Source of the DNA: Pseudoalteromonas rhizosphaerae
GTDB lineage: Bacteria > Pseudomonadota > Gammaproteobacteria > Enterobacterales > Alteromonadaceae
Assembly (NCBI RefSeq): GCF_902498845.1
Contig: NZ_CABVLM010000024.1
Coordinates: 1-35,141, forward strand
Direction: 5' to 3'
DNA: 35,141 nucleotides
A program made the position numbers and the translations under genes. The notes under the pieces are model-generated. The model had not been told where the DNA came from. It saw only the letters and a list, made by a program, of their open reading frames with translations, and did no database searches. Below, one piece after another: positions 10,701-19,000 of the stretch. Positions within the stretch are counted from its first letter, which is position 1. The number at the start of each line of letters is the position of its first letter.

Positions 10701-11810
10701 CATCATGCGATAAATTTCTACTAGTGCTTCTAAGCGGTTAGTGCTTGAATCAATACGTAAAGTATCAGAAATATATGCACCGCTGTCCACTTCATTGATA
10801 TATAGAGTATCAATTTTAGTGTGACCTGCTTTAACCAATTCAGCCATTAACTCTAAAGTTAATTCATCATTCGCGTTTGCAATCACTTCACCCGTTGACT
10901 CATCAACGTAGTTTCTAGCAATTACACGGCCAATGATATACTCATGGGGTACTTCTAAATGGCTAATGCCTTTTTTCTCAATGCTCTTGATATGACGCGC
11001 TGTTACACGACGGCCAGACTCAACGAACACTTCACCGTCTTCACTTTTTATATCAAAGGCAGCGGTTTCACCACGTAAACGTGATGGCACAAGTTCCATA
11101 AGAACTTTACCGTCAGTTACTTCAAACGCAGTGGTTTCGAAGAAGATGTTTAAGATCTCTTCTGTCGTGTACTCAAGTGCACGCAACATGATTGACGCCG
11201 GTAATTTACGGCGACGGTCAATACGTACATATAAGTTATCTTTTGCATCAAACTCAAAATCTAACCATGAACCACGGTATGGGATAACACGTGCGTTATA
11301 AAGCACTTTACCTGATGAGTGAGTTTTACCGCGGTCGTTATCAAAGAATACACCAGGGCTACGGTGTAGCTGAGAAACGATAACACGCTCTGTACCATTG
11401 ATTACAAAAGTACCGGTATCGGTCATGAGCGGAATTTCGCCCATGTAAACTTCTTGCTCTTTAATGTCTTTAACTGTGCCTGGCGCTTCTTTATCCATCA
11501 CCACAAGGCGTAGTTTTACGCGAAGTGGAGCAGAATAAGTCACACCGCGAATTTGACATTCTTTTACATCGAAAACTGGCTCACCAATACGATAACTTAC
11601 GTATTGAAGCTCAGAATTTCCCGAGTAGCTTTTGATTGGGAACACAGAACGGAAGGCAGCTTCCAAACCATGATCGCCATCAGCGTCCGGCACTAAGAAT
11701 TTTTTAAACGATTCTAACTGCGTTGACAGTAAGAAAGGTATATCCAAAACTTGTGGACGTTTACCAAAATCCTTACGGATACGTTTCTTTTCAGAATAAG
11801 AGTAAGCCAT
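7785..11810 (-). CDS. rpoB: RNA polymerase subunit beta
   Basis: Second largest subunit of RNA polymerase; 1341 residues from the chosen start, against 1342 in E. coli. The frame stays open 34 codons upstream (to 11912), but the true start is the ATG at 11808-11810 giving [19 protein letters not shown], which matches the known N-terminus and has GAGGAA just upstream. The rifampicin region reads [20 protein letters not shown] followed by [11 protein letters not shown], with wild-type residues at the commonly mutated positions. The C-terminal [20 protein letters not shown] motif is intact. A CTGTTCT/AGAACAG hairpin at 11844-11861 lies in the leader 33 bases before the start. Confidence 0.99.
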   Translation of the reverse strand: [1341 protein letters not shown]

Positions 11811-12009
11811 GGGGTTCCTCAGCTTGCTGATCTTTGACCCGACCTGTTCTTGTAAGAACAGACTTAACTGGCATCTAAGCCAAGATTGTACAACATTTAA
11901 TTGTTGTTCCAATTAACTCCCACTTTAACACTAGCAAACTATAAAGCGTTGAAAGTAAAGAGAAAATCAGATTTTATTTGAGCTATAGGAATACATCGCT
12001 CTATAGCGC

Positions 12010-12040
12010 AAAAAGGCCGGTGATTAAATAATCACCAGCC
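12010..12040 (-). terminator. Attenuator-like hairpin between rplL and rpoB
   Basis: On the minus strand GGCTGGTGATTA pairs with TAATCACCGGCC (one G-U pair, 2-base gap at the tip) and is followed by TTTTTG. In E. coli a partial terminator in this gap makes rpoBC transcription lower than that of rplJL; the position and form here fit the same role. A fully efficient terminator would silence rpoBC unless there were another promoter, so partial read-through is inferred. Confidence 0.75.
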
Positions 12041-12081
12041 CTTGCCTGATTTCTCAGACAGCGAACTTAGCAAAAGCTAAA

Positions 12082-12444
12082 TTACTTAACCTCAACTTCA
12101 GCACCAGCTTCAGTAAGGTCTTTAGCAAGAGCTTCAGCTTCTTCTTTAGATACACCTTCTTTAACAGGTGTAGGAGCAGCTTCAACAAGAGCTTTCGCTT
12201 CTTTAAGGCCTAGGCCAGTTGCGCTACGAACAGCTTTGATTGCCGCAACTTTATTAGCGCCAGCGCCAGTAAGGATTACGTCAAATTCTGTTTTCTCTTC
12301 AGCAGCTTCAGCAGCAGGACCTGCTACCATAGCAGCTGCAGCAGTTACGCCGAATTTTTCTTCCATTGCTTCAACAAGAGCAACAACGTCCATTACTGAC
12401 ATTTCAGCAATTGCGTCAAGGATTTGGTCTTTAGTTACAGACAT
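12082..12444 (-). CDS. rplL: 50S ribosomal protein L7/L12
   Basis: Stalk protein that recruits and activates translational GTPases; binds as dimers to L10. The 120 residues show the N-terminal dimerisation region (MSVTKDQILDAIAEMSVMDV), an Ala-rich flexible hinge around residues 37-52 and the conserved C-terminal domain (VILTGAGANKVAAIKAVRSATGLGLKEAK). It is 76 bases after rplJ and 271 before rpoB; the latter gap holds the attenuator-like hairpin. The length is one residue short of E. coli. Confidence 0.98.
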   Translation of the reverse strand: MSVTKDQILDAIAEMSVMDVVALVEAMEEKFGVTAAAAMVAGPAAEAAEEKTEFDVILTGAGANKVAAIKAVRSATGLGLKEAKALVEAAPTPVKEGVSKEEAEALAKDLTEAGAEVEVK

Positions 12445-12520
12445 TACAAATTTCCTAATAATTAACGGACTCTAGGTCCAAAAAAATTTTACACCGAAAG
12501 ATTGATTAAACAGCTTAAAA

Positions 12521-13015
12521 TTAAGCAGCTTGCTCTTCTTTCTGTACACGTACTGCTTCAATTGTTTTACACAATTTGCCAGCAGACGCTTCTTTCATAG
12601 CGCTCATTAAGCGTGCAACAGCTTCGTCGTATGTAGGTAATGTAGCAAGCATTGCTGCATCAACAACATTTCCTTCAAAAGCGGCCGTTTTAAGCTCAAA
12701 TTTCTCGTTCTTCTTTGCAAAAGCAGAAAAGATACGCGCAGCAGCACCTGGGTGCTCTGATGAGAAAGCGATTAAGCTTGGACCAACAAATGAATCAGAA
12801 AGGCACTCAAACTGTGTTCCTTCAAGAGCACGTTTTGCTAAAGTGTTACGGACAACTTTCATCCAAACACCATTTGCACGAGCTTCTTTACGAAGGGCAG
12901 TGATTGCGCCAACTGTTACACCACGAGAATCTGCAACAACTGCAGATAGAGCACCATTGGCTGCTTCGTTGACTTCAGCAACAATTGCTTTTTTGCCTTG
13001 AAGATTTAAAGCCAT
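12521..13015 (-). CDS. rplJ: 50S ribosomal protein L10
   Basis: Base of the ribosomal stalk; binds 23S rRNA with its N-terminal domain and carries L7/L12 dimers on its C-terminal helix. The 164 residues start MALNLQGKKAIVAEVNEAAN and end with the helical tail AVRVQKEEQAA. In E. coli the L10-L12 complex represses its own translation by binding the leader RNA; a leader of the right size and character precedes this gene. The ATG at 13013-13015 is preceded by AGGAGT, 9 bases upstream. Confidence 0.98.
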   Translation of the reverse strand: MALNLQGKKAIVAEVNEAANGALSAVVADSRGVTVGAITALRKEARANGVWMKVVRNTLAKRALEGTQFECLSDSFVGPSLIAFSSEHPGAAARIFSAFAKKNEKFELKTAAFEGNVVDAAMLATLPTYDEAVARLMSAMKEASAGKLCKTIEAVRVQKEEQAA

Positions 13016-13295
13016 GGGTGTTACTCCTGGTTTAATGGGTTACCGTACATCGGCTTCCCTGTTCTACTCTTCCCTACCAAACAAGATAGAGATGCTTTTT
13101 ACGGCGAGAGCCAGAAGATTAGGAAAAATCTATCTGGGGATTCACACCGTCTACGTAGGTGAATATTAAGGCCGAAGCCACCTACGGTCTTGGACGGAAG
13201 CCCAATTTATCGTTTTGCCCGAAGGCGCACCGAAATTATGGACTTCAACCCGAATTCTTTACTTGTTGAGAAAACAAAATTTCTCAACAAAATGG
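13016..13295 (-). promoter_or_regulatory. L10 (rplJL) autoregulatory leader RNA
   Basis: This 280-base untranslated leader fills the gap between rplA and rplJ. It is GC-richer and more structured than other spacers. Visible pairings on the minus strand include GTAGGTG (13178-13184) with CACCTAC (13154-13160), and ACCGT (around 13185) with the downstream ACGGT region. CTTCGG and GCCTTCGGGC-type tight hairpins also occur. The E. coli rplJ leader (Rfam L10_leader) has the same position and similar ACCGTAGG/ACGGT segments. Its 5' end is capped by a perfect 10-bp hairpin at 13263-13290. Confidence 0.75.
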
Positions 13296-13301
13296 CGCAA
13301 A

Positions 13302-13330
13302 ATTATAGTATAAATTTCACGCCATGTAAA
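13302..13330 (-). promoter_or_regulatory. Promoter for rplJL-rpoBC
   Basis: On the minus strand there is TTTACA (-35, 13325-13330), a 17-base spacer and a perfect TATAAT (-10, 13302-13307). The -35 box begins 7 bases past the rplA stop. The predicted start is near 13295, upstream of the L10 leader. Its place matches the secondary PL10 promoter of E. coli, so rplJL-rpoBC can be expressed separately from rplKA. Confidence 0.75.
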
Positions 13331-13337
13331 CACTCAA

Positions 13338-14042
13338 TTAAACAACAGTTGTTGTTAAAGTGCTTTGGTCAACAGAAACACCTGCGCCCATTGTTGTAGA
13401 GATGGTTACTTTCTTAACGTAAACACCTTTTGCTTGTGAAGGCTTAGCCTTCTTAAGCGCAACAATTAGCGACTCAAGGTTTTGTTGAAGTTGCTCAACT
13501 GTGAAATCAACCTTACCAATAGTAGTATGGATGATACCATTTTTGTCATTGCGGTAACGCACTTGACCAGCTTTAGCATTTTTAACTGCTTCTGCAACGT
13601 TAGGCGTTACAGTACCAGTTTTAGGGTTTGGCATTAGACCACGTGGGCCTAAGATTTGACCTAGTTGACCAACAACACGCATAGCGTCTGGTGATGCAAC
13701 AACAACGTCAAAGTTCATCTCGCCTTTTTTAACTAGCTCAGCAAGATCTTCCATACCTACTAGTTCAGCACCAGCTTCTTTCGCAGCTTCTGCGTTAGCG
13801 CCTTGTGTGAACACTGCAACGCGAACGTCACGGCCAGTACCGTTAGGTAGTACAGTTGCACCACGAACGTTTTGGTCAGATTTACGAGCATCGATACCAA
13901 GGTTAACAGCAACGTCAACACTTTCTACGAATTTAGCTGTCGCTAACTCTTTTAAAAGAGCAACTGCTTCGGTGATTTCGTAATCTTTAGTCGCTTCCAC
14001 TTTTTCGCGGATAGTACGCATACGTTTAGTTAATTTAGCCAT
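13338..14042 (-). CDS. rplA: 50S ribosomal protein L1
   Basis: L1-stalk protein that helps release deacylated tRNA from the E site; in E. coli also the translational repressor of rplKA. The 234 residues start MAKLTKRMRTIREKVEATKD and contain the signature GRDVRVAVFTQG and the LGPRGLMPNPKTGTVTP region. Its start lies 4 bases past the rplK stop, so the two are very probably translationally coupled. The stop is followed almost at once by the rplJ promoter. Confidence 0.98.
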   Translation of the reverse strand: MAKLTKRMRTIREKVEATKDYEITEAVALLKELATAKFVESVDVAVNLGIDARKSDQNVRGATVLPNGTGRDVRVAVFTQGANAEAAKEAGAELVGMEDLAELVKKGEMNFDVVVASPDAMRVVGQLGQILGPRGLMPNPKTGTVTPNVAEAVKNAKAGQVRYRNDKNGIIHTTIGKVDFTVEQLQQNLESLIVALKKAKPSQAKGVYVKKVTISTTMGAGVSVDQSTLTTTVV

Positions 14043-14046
14043 TATC

Positions 14047-14475
14047 TTAGTCCTCTACGTTCAAGCCCATCGCACGCGCAGAACCTGCGATAGTGCGAAC
14101 CGCAGCTTCTAAATCAGAAGCTGTAAGGTCAGGTTTCTTTGTCTCAACGATTTCTTCAAGTTGAGCACGAGTTACTGTGCCTACTTTTTCAGTGTTAGGA
14201 CGGCCTGAACCAGATTTGATACCTGCAGCTTTCTTAAGTAAGTAAGCAGCCGGTGGCGTTTTCATGTCGAACGTAAATGAACGGTCGCCGTAAACAGAGA
14301 TCACTACAGGAACTGGAGCGCCTTTTTCGATAGATTCTGTACGTGCGTTGAACGCTTTACAGAATTCCATGATGTTTACACCGTGTTGACCTAGTGCTGG
14401 ACCTACTGGAGGACTAGGGTTAGCCATACCAGCAGCAACTTGTAGCTTGATTAGAGCTTCAACTTTCTTAGCCAT
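14047..14475 (-). CDS. rplK: 50S ribosomal protein L11
   Basis: Part of the GTPase-associated centre; needed for RelA activation and the site of thiostrepton action with 23S rRNA. The 142 residues start MAKKVEALIKLQVAAGMANP and contain the GPALGQHGVNIMEFCKAFNA motif and the C-terminal IAGSARAMGLNVED. First gene of the rplKA unit. The 127 bases between its start and the upstream terminator must hold its promoter and leader. They include TATACA as a possible -10 and a TTGGTTT/AAACCAA hairpin with a T-run (14547-14582) that might attenuate, but no -35 box is convincing. Confidence 0.98.
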   Translation of the reverse strand: MAKKVEALIKLQVAAGMANPSPPVGPALGQHGVNIMEFCKAFNARTESIEKGAPVPVVISVYGDRSFTFDMKTPPAAYLLKKAAGIKSGSGRPNTEKVGTVTRAQLEEIVETKKPDLTASDLEAAVRTIAGSARAMGLNVED

Positions 14476-14602
14476 TATAAATACCTCATTAGGTGGGTCT
14501 TAGCCTTGTGCGCGCGAGGACGCGTACTCTAGCGGCTTCCCAGTTTAAAAATTGGTTTCTCACTTTTCTGTATACAAACCAAGAAATGCTTACTTTGAAT
14601 AC

Positions 14603-14641
14603 AAAAAGGCCGCTGATTATAAGTTAATCAGCGGCCTTTTT
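14603..14641. terminator. Bidirectional terminator between nusG and rplK
   Basis: A perfect 12-bp stem, GGCCGCTGATTA/TAATCAGCGGCC, with a 5-base loop is flanked by five A and five T, so it works as an intrinsic terminator on either strand. Only the minus strand is used here: it ends the secE-nusG transcript 51 bases past the nusG stop and separates it from rplKA. Confidence 0.9.
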
Positions 14642-14691
14642 CAAGCTTTATACCAAACAATATATTTTTTGGTATAAATCAGTTAATTTGT

Positions 14692-15249
14692 TTATCTATC
14701 TTGCTCAACTTGACCAAATTCAAGTTCAACAGGAGTAGAACGACCAAAGATAAGTACCGATACTTTTACGCGGCTCTTTTCATAGTCAACAGCTTCAACC
14801 ACACCACTGAAATCAGCAAATGGGCCGTCAACAACACGTACCACTTCACCTGGTTCAAATAACGTTGCAGGCTTAGGCGCTTCAGCGTTTTCTTGTAAGC
14901 GGTTAAGAATACGATCAGCTTCTTTAGCGCTAATTGGTGCTGGACGATCAGACGTACCACCGATGAAGCCCATAACACGCGCGGTGCTATTTACTAAGTG
15001 CCAGCTTTTATCGTTCATATCCATTTGGATAAGTACATAACCTGGGAAGAACTTGCGCTCAGATTTACGCTTTTGACCAGCGCGCATCTCAACCACTTCT
15101 TCAGTAGGTACTAATACTTCACCAAAGCTATCTTCCAAACCTTCGATCTTGATATGCTCAAGAATAGTTTGTGCAACACGCTTCTCATAACCTGAGAAAG
15201 CCTGTACTACGTACCAACGTAGTTTCTTTTCGTTGTTCTCATCCGACAT
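14692..15249 (-). CDS. nusG: Transcription termination/antitermination factor NusG
   Basis: Binds RNA polymerase as a processivity factor and links it to Rho or to the ribosome (via S10). The 185 residues show the NGN domain (KLRWYVVQAFSGYEKRVAQTILEHI, then RKSERKFFPGYVLIQMDM and the RVMGFIGG segment) and a C-terminal KOW domain (FEPGEVVRVVDGPFADFSGVVEAVD). It follows secE with only 4 bases between, the usual secE-nusG pair. The length is close to the 181 of E. coli. Confidence 0.98.
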   Translation of the reverse strand: MSDENNEKKLRWYVVQAFSGYEKRVAQTILEHIKIEGLEDSFGEVLVPTEEVVEMRAGQKRKSERKFFPGYVLIQMDMNDKSWHLVNSTARVMGFIGGTSDRPAPISAKEADRILNRLQENAEAPKPATLFEPGEVVRVVDGPFADFSGVVEAVDYEKSRVKVSVLIFGRSTPVELEFGQVEQDR

Positions 15250-15253
15250 GGGA

Positions 15254-15631
15254 TCAGATCTCCAATCCAGTTAAAAAGCCTACTGCGCGGAATAAAATGC
15301 CATCTAATCCCCAAAGGATAAGTGCCATAATCGCAGTTGCAACCATTACAATAAATGTCGTATGGGTAGTTTCTTGGCGCGTAGGCCACACTACTTTACG
15401 TACTTCGATGCGTGCTTCTTTTGCAAAAGCAAGGAAGGTACGCCCTTTTTCAGTTTGTGATGCAATCCCCAAACCAGCGGCAACAGCAACAACAACACCA
15501 ATAGCACGTAATAACACAGACTGATCTGCGTACATATAGTTACCAACTACTGCGCCTGCAAGTAGCGCAATTGCCACAAGCCACTTTACTGAATCCATCG
15601 CACTTGATGGAGTTTCTACATTCGTGCTCAT
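15254..15631 (-). CDS. secE: Preprotein translocase subunit SecE
   Basis: Inner-membrane partner of SecY in the Sec translocon. The 125 residues are of the long gammaproteobacterial type with three predicted membrane segments: about residues 14-32 (VKWLVAIALLAGAVVGNYMY), 38-55 (LLRAIGVVVAVAAGLGIA) and 93-115 (TTFIVMVATAIMALILWGLDGIL). The conserved amphipathic segment EARIEVRKVVWPTRQET precedes the last one. It is transcribed with nusG; tRNA-Trp lies 132 bases upstream on the same strand and may share its transcript. Confidence 0.97.
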   Translation of the reverse strand: MSTNVETPSSAMDSVKWLVAIALLAGAVVGNYMYADQSVLLRAIGVVVAVAAGLGIASQTEKGRTFLAFAKEARIEVRKVVWPTRQETTHTTFIVMVATAIMALILWGLDGILFRAVGFLTGLEI

Positions 15632-15763
15632 AATATTATTACCTTAACTACAGACACAACAACCCTACACTATGGCAGGGTTAATCCATTAAAATCCAAA
15701 CTTAAAAACAGACTTATTTAAACCGATTTTTAACCTCAGACTTTACCCACAAACAGGATAAAA

Positions 15764-15840
15764 TGGCAGGGGCGGAGAGACTCGAACTCCCAACCATCGG
15801 TTTTGGAGACCGCTGTTCTACCAATTGGAACTACGCCCCT
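15764..15840 (-). tRNA. tRNA-Trp (anticodon CCA)
   Basis: Reads on the minus strand AGGGGCG...CGCCCCTGCCA, with a 7-bp acceptor stem, discriminator G and an encoded CCA end. The D arm is GTTC/GAAC, the anticodon loop CTCCAAA, and the T arm GGGAG/CTCTC with loop TTCGAGT. It is 77 bases long, one base more than E. coli tRNA-Trp because of an extra C in the D loop. The first pair of the anticodon stem is a G/A mismatch (27-43); the other four pair. Its position just before secE is common in Alteromonadales and Shewanella as I recall. Confidence 0.96.
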
Positions 15841-15855
15841 GCAAAGTGGATGCCT

Positions 15856-15883
15856 ATTATACTTACGCAATTCATTAACACAA
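15856..15883 (-). promoter_or_regulatory. Promoter of tRNA-Trp (and possibly secE-nusG)
   Basis: On the minus strand there is TTGTGT (-35, 15878-15883), a 16-base spacer and a perfect TATAAT (-10, 15856-15861), 15 bases before the mature tRNA 5' end. No terminator with a U-tract is seen between the tRNA and secE (only an AACCCT/AGGGTT hairpin at 15661-15682), so read-through into secE-nusG is plausible. Confidence 0.75.
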
Positions 15884-16005
15884 GTGTAAAAGATGCCCAT
15901 AAGTCAAAATCTCATCACTAGATTGAAAAATCCATCTTAACATTGATTAAAAAGCAGTTTATGATTGTTTCAATTCAAGGGATATTACTACGCACGAGGA
16001 AGCAC

Positions 16006-19000
16006 GTGCTAACAATAAAAACAACTATCTATCCGGCCATTATTGGTTTTTTATGGCTATTTCATAACAGCGCGCTGGCACTGTCTTTACATTTAGACTC
16101 CTTCTCTAATGAACAGGGGTTAACGCAAAACTCTGTCACTTGCAGCATAACTGATCGCCGTGGTTTTCATTGGTTCGCCACCCAAGGTGGGCTCAACCGT
16201 TTTGATGGTTATGAATTTAAACGCTTTAAGTCTCATCCAACCCAGCCAAGTCTATCGAGTAATTGGATCACCGACTGTGTTACCACTGACAATAATCTGC
16301 TGTGGTTTTCTACAGCTACACAAGGGCTAAACGCCCTAAATACAGAAACCGGTATATTCACTCATTTTAACCGTAACAGTCCATTAGCGATTAAAGATAA
16401 CCGCATTTGGTCAATGCTTACTGATCAACACAATAATTTATGGTTAGGCCATGAAGATGGTAACTTAACTCGCCTAAATGTAGCCGAGCATGAAACTGCC
16501 TACTTTACCTACTCGCCAAACACCCAAGGTAGTATTATTTTTCAGGATATGGTGATTGATGCTAAGCAAAATTTATGGCTGGCCAGTAATGAAGGATTAA
16601 TAAAATTTGATACAAAAACAGCTAAATTTAGCCACTTTTCAGCAAGTAAAAAGCAACTATGGCGCCTAAAACTCACGCCACAAGGGCAGCTACTGATTGC
16701 CAGTAAAACAGGGCTTAGTGTCTTTGATTTAGAAAGTGAACAGTTTAATGATATAAAACAACTAGATGGTATATGGATAAGCGATATTTTAATCGATAAT
16801 AACGAGCATCTTTGGCTTAGCAGCTACGGCCAAGGCTTATATTATAATCCCAACTATCAAACAACTCTGACAAGCTTTAGCCAATTTAAACACCTTCCAC
16901 AGCAACGTCATGGGCTTGTTAATGATTACTTACTGTCTTTGTATCAAGACCTGCAAGGTATTCTGTGGATAGGCACTGATGGTTATGGGTTACAACGCTA
17001 CGATATGCGCCAAAATCAATTTAATCATCAACAACACAGCGATGACCCTAACAGTATTAGCCATGATTTTATCCGGGCCTTACTTAAAGATTCGCAAGGG
17101 CAATTATGGGTCGGTACCCGCAACGGGTTAAATAGACAAACAAAAGACGGCTTTGTGCGCTATCACGTCGATACCAGCAACCTTACCAACAACAATATAT
17201 TCAGCCTTCATGAAGATAGCCAACAGCGTATTTGGATTGGCACCTATGGTGGCGGTTTATTGCGTTATAACCGCGAAAGCGATGACTTTACATCATTCAC
17301 AGTGCAAAGCCACCAGCTCAGCAGCAATAACATTTATGCGATCACCAGCGATCGGAACGGCAACTTATGGTTGGGAAGCAATCAAGGTTTAAGTCTGTTT
17401 AACCCAGATAACTTGACCATTGAGCATTTTAAGCACTCGGAACAACACAATAGTATATCGAACAACACCGTATTTAGCCTCGTTTACGATAACGTTGCTA
17501 ATGCAATTTGGGCTGGTACTCGAGTTGGCTTAAATAAACTCACCCTCAACAACAATGAATTTAGCCATTATCAAGCCGATCAAACAAATCCAAATAGCTT
17601 AAGTCATAACATGGTTACCGCCCTTCATCTGCAAGATGACAATACACTGTGGGTGGGTACTTTTGGAGGCTTAAATAAACTGAATAAAACAACGGCAGAG
17701 ATAACCCGAATCACCGAGCATGATGGCCTGCTAAACGATAATATTTTTGCCATTAAACAGGATGCCAAAGGTTACCTGTGGCTGGCAAGCAACCAAGGTT
17801 TAACACGTTATCAGCCCAGCTCTGAAAATATGCAGCATTTTTTACCCCGTGATGGCGTGCAACATAATTCATTTATTCTCGGCGCGGCTTATCAAGCGCA
17901 GAACGGTGAACTATTTTTTGGCGGGATCAACGGCTTTAATCAATTTGATCCGCTTAAGCTACAGCTGGCAGCTACAACTCCAGAGCCTGTGTTAACCGAA
18001 TTACTAATTAACAATCAAGCGATAGCCACTGCCCCATACACTAAGCACGAGACTCAAGCTGCGAAATTAATTAGCTATATACAAACACTCTCCTTTAACA
18101 AAGGTGTCGGCGTGATCGGCTTTAAGTTCTCAGCATTACATAGCCCGTCGGCACCTCAACAATATCAATATGCATACAAACTCGCTGGTTTTGATAAGCA
18201 ATTTCTATATACCAACGCACAACAACGACAAATAAACTACCCGCAACTGCCCGCAGGCGACTATCAGCTGCAACTAAAAGTAAAAGATCAGTATGGCCAA
18301 TGGAGCAATGCTAAAGCTATGGTCGATTTCACGGTGGTGCCGCCGTGGTGGCAAAGTCGCCTTGCCTATGCCGGTTATGTTCTTCTCACAGGGGTTATTA
18401 TTTGGCTTATTGCGGCCTCGCTATACCGCGCTAAGCTAGCCGAACAAACAAGTAATCAAGCCCGTGAACTGAATCGCTTAAAAAGTCAGTTTTTAGATAA
18501 TATTAGCCATGAATTAAAAACGCCTCTGAGTTTAATACTCGCGCCACTTGAAAGCTTGCAGCTAAACCATAAAGATCAAGCTAGCCAAAAACAATTATCG
18601 ATGATCAAACGCAATAGCCTACGTTTGCTGACCTTAATAAATCAACTATTACAGCTAAGCCAACGCCCCAGCTGCGCTATACATTACGTTTCGCCCTATC
18701 CTTTAGCACCATTTATAAAGCAGCTGGTTGCTGACTTCACGGTGCTGTTTGAACAAAAAGGTATTCACGTAACAATGACAGATCTCAGCCAAGGCTCTTG
18801 CTGCATAGCCCTTGAGCCAGAACATGCAACGTCAATTATTACCAACTTAGTTAGTAATGCCCTCAAATATACCCACTCAGGCGGTCAAGTTGAGATTAGC
18901 TTATCAATGCATAATAACATGGCTCATATCGCGATTGTTGACACCGGTATTGGCATCGAAAAACACCAACAAGGCATTATTTTTGAACGCTTTACGCGTG

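Noticed and set aside
11811..11912. Upstream extension of the rpoB frame by 34 codons
   Set aside because: The extension has no resemblance to the known N-terminus; [19 protein letters not shown] with GAGGAA upstream is the family start.
15661..15682. Duplicate tRNA 3' end or attachment site before secE
   Set aside because: TGGCAGGG recurs at 15673 and at the tRNA-Trp 3' end, but only 8 bases match and there is no integrase, so chance is the better explanation.
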